NCBI GenBank assembly: GCA_964559535.1
Contig: CAZLIC010000025.1
Location: 1 to 48,701 of the forward strand
From: CAZLIC01 sp964559535
GTDB lineage: Bacteria; Pseudomonadota; Alphaproteobacteria; Rhodobacterales; Rhodobacteraceae
Direction of reading: 5' to 3'
Length of the DNA stretch: 48,701 nucleotides
Within the stretch, counting starts at the first letter, position 1. Every line of letters begins with the position of its first letter. The notes beneath the pieces were generated by a model. It did no database searches, had not been told where the DNA came from, and saw only the letters and a list, made by a program, of their open reading frames with translations. Made by a program: the position numbers and the translations under genes. Positions 7,735-15,281 of the stretch are shown piece by piece.

Positions 7735-8865
7735 TCAGATGATGATAAGCTCGGCCCGCAGCGCGCCCGCCTCGCGCAGCGCCTCCAGGATCGCCACAAG
7801 GTCGGCCGGGCTGGCCCCCACGGCGTTGATCGCGTCCACCAGGCTGGCCAGCGATACGCCGGGGTCAAACACGAAGGCGCGCGCGGGGTCCTGCTCGACC
7901 GACAGGTCGCTTTCGGGCGTCACCACCGGTTCGCCGGGCGCCACCACGGTGCCACCGTCGCCCGCCACCACCGTGGTGCCCTGCGACACGCGCAGCGTCT
8001 CGTCCACCCGCACCGTCAGCGACCCGTGCGTCACCGCCGCGGGCGTCACCCGCACCTCGCCGCCGATCACCACCGTGCCGGTGCGCGAATTCACCACCAC
8101 CCGCGCGGACGGCGCGGCCGGGGTCACGTCTATGGCCTCCAGCATGCCCACGAAAGCCACGCGCCGGTCCGGCTCGTGCGGCGCGCGCACCTCGATCGAG
8201 GTCGCATCCAGCGCCCCCGCCGTGCCCGCGCCCATCGCCTTGTTGATCGCCTTTGCCACGGCCGCGGCCGTCTGGAAATCGGGGCGGCGCAGGTTCAGCA
8301 CGATCGACGGCTGGTCCAGGAAGGGGCTGGCCACCAGCCGCTCCACCGTGGCGCCGCCCGGCACGCGGCCCACGGTCGGAATGTTCACCGTCAGCGATGA
8401 TCCGTCGGCGCCGTCCACCCCCAGCCCGCCCACCACCAGATTGCCCTGGGCAATGGCATAAATCTCGCCGTCGGCCCCCATCAGCGGCGTCATCAGCAAG
8501 GTGCCGCCCTTCAGCGACTTGGCCTGCCCCACGGTGGACACCGTCACGTCGATGGTCTGGCCTTCCTTCAGGAACGGCCCCAGGTCGGCCGTCACCATCA
8601 CGGCAGCGGCGTTCTTGGCGTTCAGGTCCTGTGCGCTGACTTCGAGCCCCAGGCGCGAGATCAGCGATTCCAGCGACTGCAGCGTCAGCCCCGAATTGCC
8701 GTCGCCGCTGCCCGAAAGCCCCACCACCACGCCATAGCCGATCAGCTGGTTCGACCGCACACCCGCCACCACGGCCAGATCCTTGATGCGGTCGGCCAGG
8801 GCCGGGGCGGCGGCCAGGCAGGCCAGGGCCAGTGCCAGGATGCGCAAGGGGATGATCGCGGTCAC
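7735..8865 (-). CDS. flgI: Flagellar P-ring protein FlgI
   Basis: A 376-residue protein with a Sec signal peptide (cleavage after APALA, about residue 24) followed by the family's opening DRIKDLAVVAGVRSNQLIGY and GVVVGLSGSGD. Further hallmarks are the MVTADLGPFLKEGQTIDV region and a C-terminal ATSLVDAINAVGASP-like segment. It forms the ring around the rod in the peptidoglycan layer after export to the periplasm. Length matches the family. The ATG overlaps the flgH stop by 4 bp, consistent with stoichiometric coupling of P and L rings. Confidence 0.96.
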   Translation of the reverse strand: MTAIIPLRILALALACLAAAPALADRIKDLAVVAGVRSNQLIGYGVVVGLSGSGDGNSGLTLQSLESLISRLGLEVSAQDLNAKNAAAVMVTADLGPFLKEGQTIDVTVSTVGQAKSLKGGTLLMTPLMGADGEIYAIAQGNLVVGGLGVDGADGSSLTVNIPTVGRVPGGATVERLVASPFLDQPSIVLNLRRPDFQTAAAVAKAINKAMGAGTAGALDATSIEVRAPHEPDRRVAFVGMLEAIDVTPAAPSARVVVNSRTGTVVIGGEVRVTPAAVTHGSLTVRVDETLRVSQGTTVVAGDGGTVVAPGEPVVTPESDLSVEQDPARAFVFDPGVSLASLVDAINAVGASPADLVAILEALREAGALRAELIII

Positions 8866-9530
8866 AGCGGGCTGACCACGGCCAGGCCCCGGCGCAGCCA
8901 GCCCGGCCGCGCCGTGTCGGCCGTGTCGCCCGCGCCGATATAGCGGATGTCGGCATGGGCGATGCGGTCCGACAGCACCACGTTGTCGGGGCCGATGTCC
9001 TCGGGGCGCACCACGCCGGTCAGCCGCACGAATTCGTTGCCGTTGTTCAGTGTCAGCCGCTTCTGCCCCATGATTTCAAGATGTCCGTTGGGCAGCACCC
9101 GCACCACCGAAACGGTCAGCCGCCCGGTGAAGGAATTCGACTGCGCCGCTCCCCCCGCCCCCCGGAAGCTCTGGTCGGTGCCGTTGGTCAGCTCGCCGTC
9201 ATCGAAGCCGCCGGTCAGGATGTCGGGCAGGTCGATCTCGTAGCTGGAGCTGCGCGACCCGCTGGCCGCCTGCGACTTGGTGGCCTGGAAACGTTCGGTA
9301 AACTGCACGGTCAGCACATCGCCCGTGGCGGTGGCCTTGCGGTCGCTGACAAACAGCCCGCCGCTGCCCCCCGAATAGATGCCGCCCGTCACCGGCGCCG
9401 GAACAAAGCTGACGGTTTCCTCGTATACCGGGGCAAATTCCGCGGCGGTGCGGTCCTCGACATAGGTGGCGCAGGCCGCCAGCGGCAAGAGGCAGGCGGG
9501 GATCAGCCGGGAAGGGATCATGCGGCGCAT
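8862..9530 (-). CDS. flgH: Flagellar L-ring lipoprotein FlgH
   Basis: The N-terminus is a lipoprotein signal with lipobox LAAC, so Cys20 is the predicted lipidation site. The rest matches FlgH: SGGLFVSDRKATATGDVLTV, then VTGGFDDGELTNG-type and NGNEFVRLTGVVRPEDI segments, and an ADIRYIGAGD end. It builds the outer-membrane ring of the basal body. The first ATG at 9530 is 6 bp after flgG. A second ATG three codons in (9521) is equally possible and would shorten the signal peptide slightly. Total length of 222 residues is normal. Confidence 0.95.
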   Translation of the reverse strand: MRRMIPSRLIPACLLPLAACATYVEDRTAAEFAPVYEETVSFVPAPVTGGIYSGGSGGLFVSDRKATATGDVLTVQFTERFQATKSQAASGSRSSSYEIDLPDILTGGFDDGELTNGTDQSFRGAGGAAQSNSFTGRLTVSVVRVLPNGHLEIMGQKRLTLNNGNEFVRLTGVVRPEDIGPDNVVLSDRIAHADIRYIGAGDTADTARPGWLRRGLAVVSPL

Positions 9531-9536
9531 GGCGGC

Positions 9537-10325
9537 TCACATCTTGTTGGTCAGGAAGCGCAGCATCTCGTCCGAGGCCGAGATCGACTTGGAACTGATC
9601 TCGTAGGCGCGCTGCGTCTCGATCATGTCCACCAGCTCTTGCACGACGTTCACGTTCGAGGATTCCAGCGTGCCCTGCATGATGCGCCCCATGCCGTCGG
9701 CCAGCGGGCTGGCAATCGTGGCCTCGCCCGAGGCGGTGGTCTCGACCAAGAGGTTCTCGCCCACCGGTTCCAGCCCGCGCGGGTTGGCAAAGGCCGCCAG
9801 CGTGATCTGCCCCACCTCCTGCGGCTCCACCTCGCCCGGCATGGTCACCGTGACGATGCCGTCGGTCGACACCACCACCTGCAGGGCGCCCGCGGGAATG
9901 GTGATCTCGGGCTGGATCAGGTAGCCGCTGTCGGTGGTCAGCTGGCCCTCGGCATTGCGCGACAGGCCGCCATCGCGGGTATAACCGATGCGGCCGTCGG
10001 GCATCAGCACCTGCAGGAAGCCCTGCCCGTCGATGGCCATGTCCAGCGCGTTGCCGGTGGTGGTCAACCCGCCCTGGGCGAACACCTTCTCGGTCGAGAC
10101 CACGCGCACCCCGGTGCCCACGGCCAAGGGCCCCGTCAGACCGGTGCTGTCCGAGGTCTGCGCGCCGCCCGGGCGCCAGATCTGGTACAGCAACGTCTCG
10201 AAATTCGCCCGGTCGCGCTTGAACCCGGTGGTGTTCACGTTCGCCAGGTTGTTGGCGATCACCTGCATCCGGGTCTGCTGCGCGTCCAGCCCGGTGCGGG
10301 CAACATGCATGGCATTGATCGACAT
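9537..10325 (-). CDS. flgG: Flagellar distal rod protein FlgG
   Basis: 262 residues with the rod/hook family start (MHVARTGLDAQQTRMQVIAN, then NLANVNTTGFKRDRANFE) and the C-terminal motif NVNVVQELVDMIETQRAYEI. The DPIWRPGG-like loop and length are those of FlgG, not FlgF or FlgE. A good Shine-Dalgarno (AGGGGGA) precedes the ATG. The gene opens a second transcript: a consensus -24/-12 promoter lies just past flgF's stop, about 34 nt upstream of the predicted leader's end. flgH, I, J, K and L follow with gaps or overlaps of under 12 bp. Confidence 0.97.
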   Translation of the reverse strand: MSINAMHVARTGLDAQQTRMQVIANNLANVNTTGFKRDRANFETLLYQIWRPGGAQTSDSTGLTGPLAVGTGVRVVSTEKVFAQGGLTTTGNALDMAIDGQGFLQVLMPDGRIGYTRDGGLSRNAEGQLTTDSGYLIQPEITIPAGALQVVVSTDGIVTVTMPGEVEPQEVGQITLAAFANPRGLEPVGENLLVETTASGEATIASPLADGMGRIMQGTLESSNVNVVQELVDMIETQRAYEISSKSISASDEMLRFLTNKM

Positions 10326-10369
10326 CTTGGTCCCCCTGAACCTGCATCCTCGGCATCTGCACCACCGGC

Positions 10370-10386
10370 TGCAAGCCGCGTGCCAC
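10370..10386 (-). promoter_or_regulatory. Sigma-54 (-24/-12) promoter of flgGHIJKL
   Basis: Read on the - strand this is GTGGCACGCGGCTTGCA, a full match to the TGGCACG-N4-TTGCW core. The predicted start site is near 10359, giving a ~34-nt leader before the flgG ATG. It lies 4 bp beyond the stop codon of flgF, so flgG can be transcribed separately from the flgB operon. RpoN-dependent control of middle flagellar genes is established for R. sphaeroides fla1. The activator is not encoded here. Confidence 0.8.
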
Positions 10387-10389
10387 CGC

Positions 10390-11157
10390 TCAGCCCTGCG
10401 GCATCCGCATCAGCGCCGCCCCGGCCTCGTCGGCGTCGCGCGCCTCCGTCACCAGCCGCAGGTTGATCTCGAAGGCCCGCTGCAGCTCGATCGTCTCGAT
10501 CAGCGCCGCGGTCGGGTTCACGTTGCTGCCCTCGCGCGTGCCCTGTGTCACCCGCGCCAGCTGGTCGGGTGGCGGCAGCGGTGCCTCGCCCGCCACGCGG
10601 ATGCGCCCGTCAGCCGACTTGCGCAGATCGGTGCCGGGCGGCGGCACCACGGTAGCCAGCGTGGCCACCACCACCCGCTCGCCCGGCGCACCATCCTGCG
10701 GCTCGACGATCAGCCGACCCAGGTCGTCCACCGTCAGGCTGCGGAACGGCGGCAGCTGCACCGGCGACAACCCGCTGTCCAGCATCGCCTCGCCCGCGCC
10801 GTTGGTCAGCGTGCCATCGGCCGCAACCTGCAGGTCGCCGCGGCGCGACAGCGCGGGGTCCCCCCCGCCCGGGGGCTGCACGTAGAAATACCCTTCGCCG
10901 ACCAACGCAATGTCCATCGGCTCGCCGGTGTGTTCCAGCGCGCCCGGCGCGTCGGAAAACGCGCGCGGGCCTTCCTGTACGCGGAAGGCCCGCGATGCCT
11001 GGCCGTTGTGCGGGTCCAGGTACAGCGGCGACCCGGCCGCCGGCAGATCCTGCCGGAAGCCGGGAACCGACATGTTGGCCAGGTTGTTGGCCGCGGTGAC
11101 ATGGCGGTCACGCAGTTGCGCCATGCCGTTCAGCGCGGTGTAGATCAGCCGGTCCAT
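10390..11157 (-). CDS. flgF: Flagellar proximal rod protein FlgF
   Basis: 255 residues starting MDRLIYTALNGMAQLRDR, the diagnostic FlgF opening, followed by ANNLANMSVPGFRQDL. The C-terminal GSNVNPTAALIETIELQRAF matches the FlgF/G/E helix that packs in the rod core. The ATG at 11157 is preferred to a much longer upstream frame because the family start is exact there and the gap to flgE is then 8 bp. It is the final gene of the flgBCDEF segment before the flgG promoter. Confidence 0.95.
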   Translation of the reverse strand: MDRLIYTALNGMAQLRDRHVTAANNLANMSVPGFRQDLPAAGSPLYLDPHNGQASRAFRVQEGPRAFSDAPGALEHTGEPMDIALVGEGYFYVQPPGGGDPALSRRGDLQVAADGTLTNGAGEAMLDSGLSPVQLPPFRSLTVDDLGRLIVEPQDGAPGERVVVATLATVVPPPGTDLRKSADGRIRVAGEAPLPPPDQLARVTQGTREGSNVNPTAALIETIELQRAFEINLRLVTEARDADEAGAALMRMPQG

Positions 11158-11165
11158 CCGCCGCC

Positions 11166-12434
11166 TCAGTTGATGTTGATGATCGTCTGCATCAACGTCG
11201 ACGAGGTCTCGAAGGCCTTGGCGTTGGCCTGGTAGTTGCGCTGCGCCGAGATCAGGTTCACCAGCTGGTCGGTCAGGTCGATGTTGGCCTTTTCCAGCGC
11301 GCCCGACCGCACCAGCCCCAGCCCCGTCGCCCCCGCCGTGCCCACCGAGGGGTCGCCCGATGTGGCGGTGGCGGCAAAGCCGGTGCCGCCGGTGGGCCGC
11401 AGGCCCTGCGGGCTGGCGAAATCGGCCAGCATCATCTTGCCGATGGCCACCGTGTTGTCCAGGCCATAGCTGGCCCACAGCGTGCCGGTCGAGTCGATGT
11501 CGATGGCGCTGAGGCCGGCCGGGGTCACGCCGTCCTGCGTGACCGAGGCCACCGAGAAGGCGGCGTCGGTCAGCATCGTTCCGCCCAGGTCCAGCGCCAG
11601 GTCACCGGCCGTGCCGGTGAATTCCAGCGGCACGGTGCCCGCCACCGGCAGCCCGTCGGCGCCCAACGTCAGCGTGGCGCCGCCCGTGGCCGTCAGCTCT
11701 TCGCCGTCTCGCACCAGGTGCACTTCGTACTCGGTCTCGGGCGGGGTGCCGGTGGGATTGGCGGTGCGCACGAAATAGGCCTCGGCCTCCACCGCGTTGC
11801 CCATCTCGTCAATCACCGGCACGGCCGTGCGGTGCGCCCAGGTGGTGGAATCGGCCGCATCGAAGGCCGCCGCCGGCGGCACCGCCGTCTGGCCCCCGGC
11901 CATGGCCGGGTCGCTGGGCAGGCGCAGGCCCAGCGCCACCTCGGTGGTGGCCGTGGGGATGCCCATGGTCAGCGGAATCTGCAGCGGCGTGGCCATGTCG
12001 ATGGCCCGTGTCAGCGCCTGCCCGTCGCCCGCCACCGGCCAGCCCAGAAGCTGCTGCCCCGAGGCGTTCACGATGGTGCCGTCATCCGACATGGTGAAGG
12101 CCCCCGCGCGCGAGAAGACGGTGCCCGCCGTCACGCCGGGGTCGGGGCTGACCGGGCGCAGGGCAAAGAAGCCCGGCCCCTCAATCGCCAGGTCCAGCCG
12201 GTTGCCGGTGGCCACCACGCCGCCCTGCGAAAAGTCCTGCGCAATGCGCGTCAGCTGCGCGCCCGACCCCACCGTGGTGCGCGAAACGTCGAAGGGCGAG
12301 GCGGAATACACATCGGCGAATTCCGCGCGCGATCCGCGGTAGCCCACGGTGCCGATGTTGGCGATGTTGTTCGACGTGGCCGAAAGATCGGCCTGCGCGG
12401 CGTTCAGCCCGGTCAGGGCGGTGGTCATGGACAT
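11166..12434 (-). CDS. flgE: Flagellar hook protein FlgE
   Basis: 422 residues. N-terminal MTTALTGLNAAQADLSATSN and NNIANIGTVGYRGSRAEFAD, the long central D1/D2 region characteristic of hook rather than rod proteins, and C-terminal ANIDLTDQLVNLISAQRNYQ with QTIININ at the end identify FlgE. It polymerises into the hook under the FlgD cap. GGAG lies 8 nt upstream of ATG 12434, which favours this start. A second in-frame ATG at 12428 would remove only two residues. The gap to flgD is 15 bp. Confidence 0.95.
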   Translation of the reverse strand: MSMTTALTGLNAAQADLSATSNNIANIGTVGYRGSRAEFADVYSASPFDVSRTTVGSGAQLTRIAQDFSQGGVVATGNRLDLAIEGPGFFALRPVSPDPGVTAGTVFSRAGAFTMSDDGTIVNASGQQLLGWPVAGDGQALTRAIDMATPLQIPLTMGIPTATTEVALGLRLPSDPAMAGGQTAVPPAAAFDAADSTTWAHRTAVPVIDEMGNAVEAEAYFVRTANPTGTPPETEYEVHLVRDGEELTATGGATLTLGADGLPVAGTVPLEFTGTAGDLALDLGGTMLTDAAFSVASVTQDGVTPAGLSAIDIDSTGTLWASYGLDNTVAIGKMMLADFASPQGLRPTGGTGFAATATSGDPSVGTAGATGLGLVRSGALEKANIDLTDQLVNLISAQRNYQANAKAFETSSTLMQTIININ

Positions 12435-12449
12435 GTCGGTTTCTCCGTT

Positions 12450-13112
12450 TCAGCGAAAGCGTTCGATTTCCAGCCCGTCCAGCAGGCCGAAATCCTCGAC
12501 CTGCAGGGTGACATCCGATCCCGTGGCACCGGCCTGGGCCGACAGGACACGGGCATAGACCTGCGCCTCTTCCAGCGCCGTCGCACCGTCGCGCAGGGCC
12601 GAGACCGACAGGCCGATGGCCGACCGACCGGCCACCATGTCGGCGGGCACATCGGTCCAGCCGAACTCCACCGTACCGGCCGCCTGGGGGCCCAGCGTCT
12701 GGCTGTGCAGGATCTCGCCCGTCGCCGCGTCCGACCAGGTGACCACCAGCGCCTCGGCCGGGTCATCCAGCGTGACGGCGCCGTGCACCGCGCCCGCGGC
12801 ATCGGGCCGCGTCACCGACCCCGGCACCAGCACCTGCCTGCCCAGCAGCTCGGCCGCCATGGCAATGCCGGTGCCGCGCTGGCCGCCTGCCATGGCATCC
12901 AGTGTGGCGTTCATCCGGTCGATGCCCGACACGGTGGAAAACTGCGCCATCTGCGACAGGAACTCGGCGTTGTCCAAGGGCTTGAGCGGGTCCTGGTTCT
13001 GCAACTGCGCGCTCAGCAGGCGCAGGAAATCCTGCTGGCCCAGCGTGGGCGTGGCCAGCGCACGCTGGGCGGACGCAGAGCCTGTCGCGGAAATTGCGGC
13101 GATCTCGTTCAT
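12450..13112 (-). CDS. flgD: Hook assembly (capping) protein FlgD
   Basis: 220 residues with the family signature TLGQQDFLRLLSAQLQNQDP followed by LKPLDNAEFLSQMAQFSTV, then a Tudor/FnIII-like C-terminal half (TWSDAATGEILHSQTLG). It scaffolds hook growth and is released when the hook is finished. Length is usual. It sits 10 bp downstream of flgC in the flgBCDEF operon. Confidence 0.95.
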   Translation of the reverse strand: MNEIAAISATGSASAQRALATPTLGQQDFLRLLSAQLQNQDPLKPLDNAEFLSQMAQFSTVSGIDRMNATLDAMAGGQRGTGIAMAAELLGRQVLVPGSVTRPDAAGAVHGAVTLDDPAEALVVTWSDAATGEILHSQTLGPQAAGTVEFGWTDVPADMVAGRSAIGLSVSALRDGATALEEAQVYARVLSAQAGATGSDVTLQVEDFGLLDGLEIERFR

Positions 13113-13122
13113 GGCGTGGTCC

Positions 13123-13533
13123 TCAGCTGCCCATGGTCAGGGTGCGCGCCATCAGCGCGCGCAGGGTCGAAAGCGCTTCGAGCGTGGTCTGGTACTGGCG
13201 GCTGGCCTCGATCATCTCGACCATCTCCTCCTCCACCTCGACCGGCGCCTCGTAGACGTAACCCTGGGCATCGGCGGCCGGGTGGTCGGGGCGCCAGATG
13301 CGCATCGGGTCACGGTCCAGCGACACCACGCGGTCGGCCCGGGGTGCGGCAATGCCGCTGCCCGCGGCGCCTTCGTCCACCACGAACACAGGGCGCAGCG
13401 GGCGGAACGCCGTGTCGGCGCTGCCCGACACCGACCCGGCATTGGCCAGGTTCGACGCCGCGGAGTTCAGCCGCTGCATCTGCGCCGCCAATGACCGCCC
13501 CGACATGTCGAACACATCGCGCAATTCGTTCAT
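13123..13533 (-). CDS. flgC: Flagellar basal-body rod protein FlgC
   Basis: 136 residues with the rod-protein N-terminal helix (SGRSLAAQMQRLNSAASNLA), a central FVVDEGAAGSG/DPMRIWRPDHPAAD region and the C-terminal EEMVEMIEASRQYQTTLEAL helix. It is a proximal rod subunit exported by the flagellar type III apparatus. The start lies 1 bp from the flgB stop, so the two are tightly coupled. Confidence 0.93.
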   Translation of the reverse strand: MNELRDVFDMSGRSLAAQMQRLNSAASNLANAGSVSGSADTAFRPLRPVFVVDEGAAGSGIAAPRADRVVSLDRDPMRIWRPDHPAADAQGYVYEAPVEVEEEMVEMIEASRQYQTTLEALSTLRALMARTLTMGS

Positions 13534-13534
13534 G

Positions 13535-13918
13535 TCACTCTCCCTTGATCGCGGACATCAGGCCGGAAATGCGGCGGTTCAGCAGGGTCAGGCTGGCCTG
13601 CTGGCGCAACGTGGCTTCGGCGAAGGCCACCTGCTCGACGGCCGGTTCCACCGTGTTGCCGTCCAGCGCGGCGGACACCGGCACGCGGTACTGCGCCTGT
13701 CCGGCGGTGGCGATGTCGGCCATGTGGCGCGAATCGGTCACCGCCATGGGCGCGGTACCCGCGTGGCGTGCAAGGGCGGCGTCAAAGTCGATGTCGCGCG
13801 CCTTGTAGCCGGGCGTGGCGGCATTCGCGAGGTTGGCGGCAATCACTGCCCCGCGGCGTTCCTGCAGGATCAGGGCCTCGGCATGAAGGCCCAGGGCGGT
13901 GCGCAGGTCGTTCGTCAT
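13535..13918 (-). CDS. flgB: Flagellar basal-body rod protein FlgB
   Basis: 127 residues. The motif AVIAANLANAATPGYKARDI and the C-terminal FAEATLRQQASLTLLNRRIS helix are typical of FlgB. ATG 13918 is chosen over a 250-residue frame because family length is about 130 and the sigma-54 promoter would otherwise lie inside the gene. It is first in the flgBCDEF operon. The predicted 5' leader is ~26 nt from a -24/-12 promoter at 13955-13971 on this strand, with CAGGAC as a modest ribosome site. Confidence 0.92.
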   Translation of the reverse strand: MTNDLRTALGLHAEALILQERRGAVIAANLANAATPGYKARDIDFDAALARHAGTAPMAVTDSRHMADIATAGQAQYRVPVSAALDGNTVEPAVEQVAFAEATLRQQASLTLLNRRISGLMSAIKGE

Positions 13919-13941
13919 GTCCTGTCCCGGTGCGGCTGCAT

Positions 13942-13958
13942 CTGGCGCATGACTTGCA
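13942..13958 (+). promoter_or_regulatory. Sigma-54 promoter of the divergent small gene
   Basis: CTGGCGCATGACTTGCA matches the -24 (TGGC) and -12 (TTGCA) elements with exact spacing. Predicted +1 near 13969 gives a ~25-nt leader to ATG 13994. It interlocks with the oppositely oriented flgB promoter, so one bound polymerase should exclude the other. Confidence 0.7.
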
Positions 13959-13971
13959 AGAGCGATGCCAA
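13955..13971 (-). promoter_or_regulatory. Sigma-54 promoter of flgBCDEF
   Basis: On the - strand TTGGCATCGCTCTTGCA fits YTGGCACGRNNNTTGCW with two mismatches outside the invariant GG and GC. Predicted +1 is near 13944, 26 nt before the flgB ATG. The -12 element overlaps the -12 element of the divergent promoter through the TTGCAA palindrome at 13954-13959. Confidence 0.78.
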
Positions 13972-13993
13972 CTGCAGCGAAGGGGCCCGAAGA

Positions 13994-14461
13994 ATGATCG
14001 ACAGTCCACGAAACCCGATCTGTGCGCCCGTTTCCGCGGCGATCGGCACCCTTGCGCCCGCCGAGGCTGCCGGTTGGGCCGACCTTCTGGCGCAGCCGGC
14101 CGCGGCCATGGCGCCGGTGGAACGCCGGGCGCGCCTTGCCTTGCGCATCGCGCTGCTGCAGCGGGCGATGCAAACCTTGCCCGAAGCGCCTCGAACCGAC
14201 GCGGTCCCGCCAGACGACGCCCAAACCGATGCGCAGTCCGATTCGCCGCCACCCGAGCGCATTCCGGAAGAAGCCGCTCCACCACAATCCGCTCTGCCCC
14301 AGACTGTGGCCAACCAGATGCCGGCGCCGGACGGTCCAGAGACCGAGGCAACGCTATCGGAAGACGTCACCTCCACGCCCCCGGCCGCCCCCACGCCGCA
14401 GCGCAGGCGGAAACGTCGGCCGCGCTCTGACGCCGCCACCCAGGACGAACCGCAGCCCTGA
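13994..14461 (+). CDS. Unrecognised 155-residue protein divergent from flgB
   Basis: No family is recognised. Residues 1-65 form a plausible helical domain (APVERRARLALRIALLQRAM). The rest is Pro/Ala/Glu/Asp-rich, low complexity, with a basic cluster QRRRKRRPRS near the C-terminus. Support for a real gene: a -24/-12 promoter at correct distance, GAAGGGG 8 nt before the ATG, and a position equivalent to the flgNMA genes that diverge from flgB in enterobacteria. It might therefore be a FlgN- or FlgM-like chaperone or anti-sigma factor, but no FlgM or FlgN motif is visible and the assignment is only positional. The opposite strand carries a competing frame that lacks such signals. Confidence 0.6.
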   Translation: MIDSPRNPICAPVSAAIGTLAPAEAAGWADLLAQPAAAMAPVERRARLALRIALLQRAMQTLPEAPRTDAVPPDDAQTDAQSDSPPPERIPEEAAPPQSALPQTVANQMPAPDGPETEATLSEDVTSTPPAAPTPQRRRKRRPRSDAATQDEPQP

Positions 14462-14542
14462 CCGGCTTGCCCACGAAATTCCGCCAACCCGGCCTATTCC
14501 GGTAACGCGCCGTTTACGATGATCGCGCAGAACGTTCCCATT

Positions 14543-14573
14543 CCGTTCCGGCCAACCCCCATGGCCGGAACGG
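14543..14573. promoter_or_regulatory. Perfect 11-bp inverted repeat upstream of the LuxR-type gene
   Basis: CCGTTCCGGCC and GGCCGGAACGG flank a 9-nt centre, 40 bp upstream of the regulator's ATG. No T-tract follows on either strand, so an operator (possibly autoregulatory) or a leader hairpin is more likely than a terminator. A GAACGTTC palindrome lies at 14530-14537. Confidence 0.5.
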
Positions 14574-14613
14574 CGCACCCCGGCGGCCCTCGTCGGCGCA
14601 CAGGAGAACGGGC

Positions 14614-15279
14614 ATGTACGAACCGCGGTCCATCGTCGCCTCTCCGCTGTCCGATGACCGTCCGCGCCTGCTGCTGGCCTGCGACGGCCGCCTGTCACAG
14701 GACCTTCTGGCGATGTTCCTTGGGGCCGATGGCGGCTTCAACATCGTCACCGCTCCGGGGCCGGACGGTGCGCTGGCCGCCATCGCCGCAACCGGCGGCT
14801 TCGACCTTGTGCTGCTGGACGCGACCCTTCCCCCTGCCGACCTGGCCAATGCCGCCCGGCGCCTGGTCCTTGCCAACGAAGGCCGCCCCGTGGCCCTGCT
14901 GTTCAACCGGATGACACCGCCGCAGGCGGCGGACCTGCTGGCGGCCGGGGTGGCGGGGCTCCTGGCCCGCTCGATGCCCGCGCGCAGCCTGCCCCATGCG
15001 CTGCGCCTTGTGCTGGCGGGCGAACGTTTCGTGCCGCCCGACCTCCTCCACCGCGATGCACCGCCCGCCGCGCCGCAGGGCGGCCTCAGTGCCCGCCAGC
15101 ACCAGGTGCTGGACGCGCTGGCGGATGGCCGCGCCAACAAGACCATCGCCCGCGACCTTGGCCTGGCCGAACCCACGGTGAAGATGCATGTCACCGCCAT
15201 CTGCCGCAAACTGGGCGCCCGCAACCGCACGCAGGCCGCGCTTATCGCCCGCCAGCGCGGCCTTGTCCCCGCCGCCTGA
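14614..15279 (+). CDS. NarL/LuxR-type response regulator
   Basis: 221 residues. A receiver-like domain spans about 17-135, with D69 in LVLLDATLP as the phosphoacceptor candidate. A GerE/LuxR helix-turn-helix spans about 155-215 (LSARQHQVLDALADGRANKT, then VKMHVTAICRKLGARNRTQA). The strand-1 acidic pair is reduced (LACDG) and the usual strand-5 lysine appears as arginine (LLARS), so phosphorylation chemistry may be altered. AGGAG lies 8 nt before the ATG. Its place between flg genes and fliS suggests it controls flagellar genes, and no histidine kinase is adjacent. A 14-bp tandem repeat directly follows its stop codon. Confidence 0.85.
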   Translation: MYEPRSIVASPLSDDRPRLLLACDGRLSQDLLAMFLGADGGFNIVTAPGPDGALAAIAATGGFDLVLLDATLPPADLANAARRLVLANEGRPVALLFNRMTPPQAADLLAAGVAGLLARSMPARSLPHALRLVLAGERFVPPDLLHRDAPPAAPQGGLSARQHQVLDALADGRANKTIARDLGLAEPTVKMHVTAICRKLGARNRTQAALIARQRGLVPAA

Positions 15280-15281
15280 CC

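Noticed and set aside
3928..8400. 1490-codon open frame on the + strand opposite flgK, flgJ and flgI
   Set aside because: Arg/Pro/Gly/His-rich shadow caused by GC-rich third positions. The opposite strand has clear family proteins.
11718..13808. 696-codon + strand frame opposite flgE, flgD, flgC and flgB
   Set aside because: Shadow frame. The real genes on the - strand are unambiguous.
13915..14487. 190-codon - strand frame opposite the small gene divergent from flgB
   Set aside because: Ser/Ala/Gly/Cys-rich, no ribosome site, and it would cover the flgB promoter.
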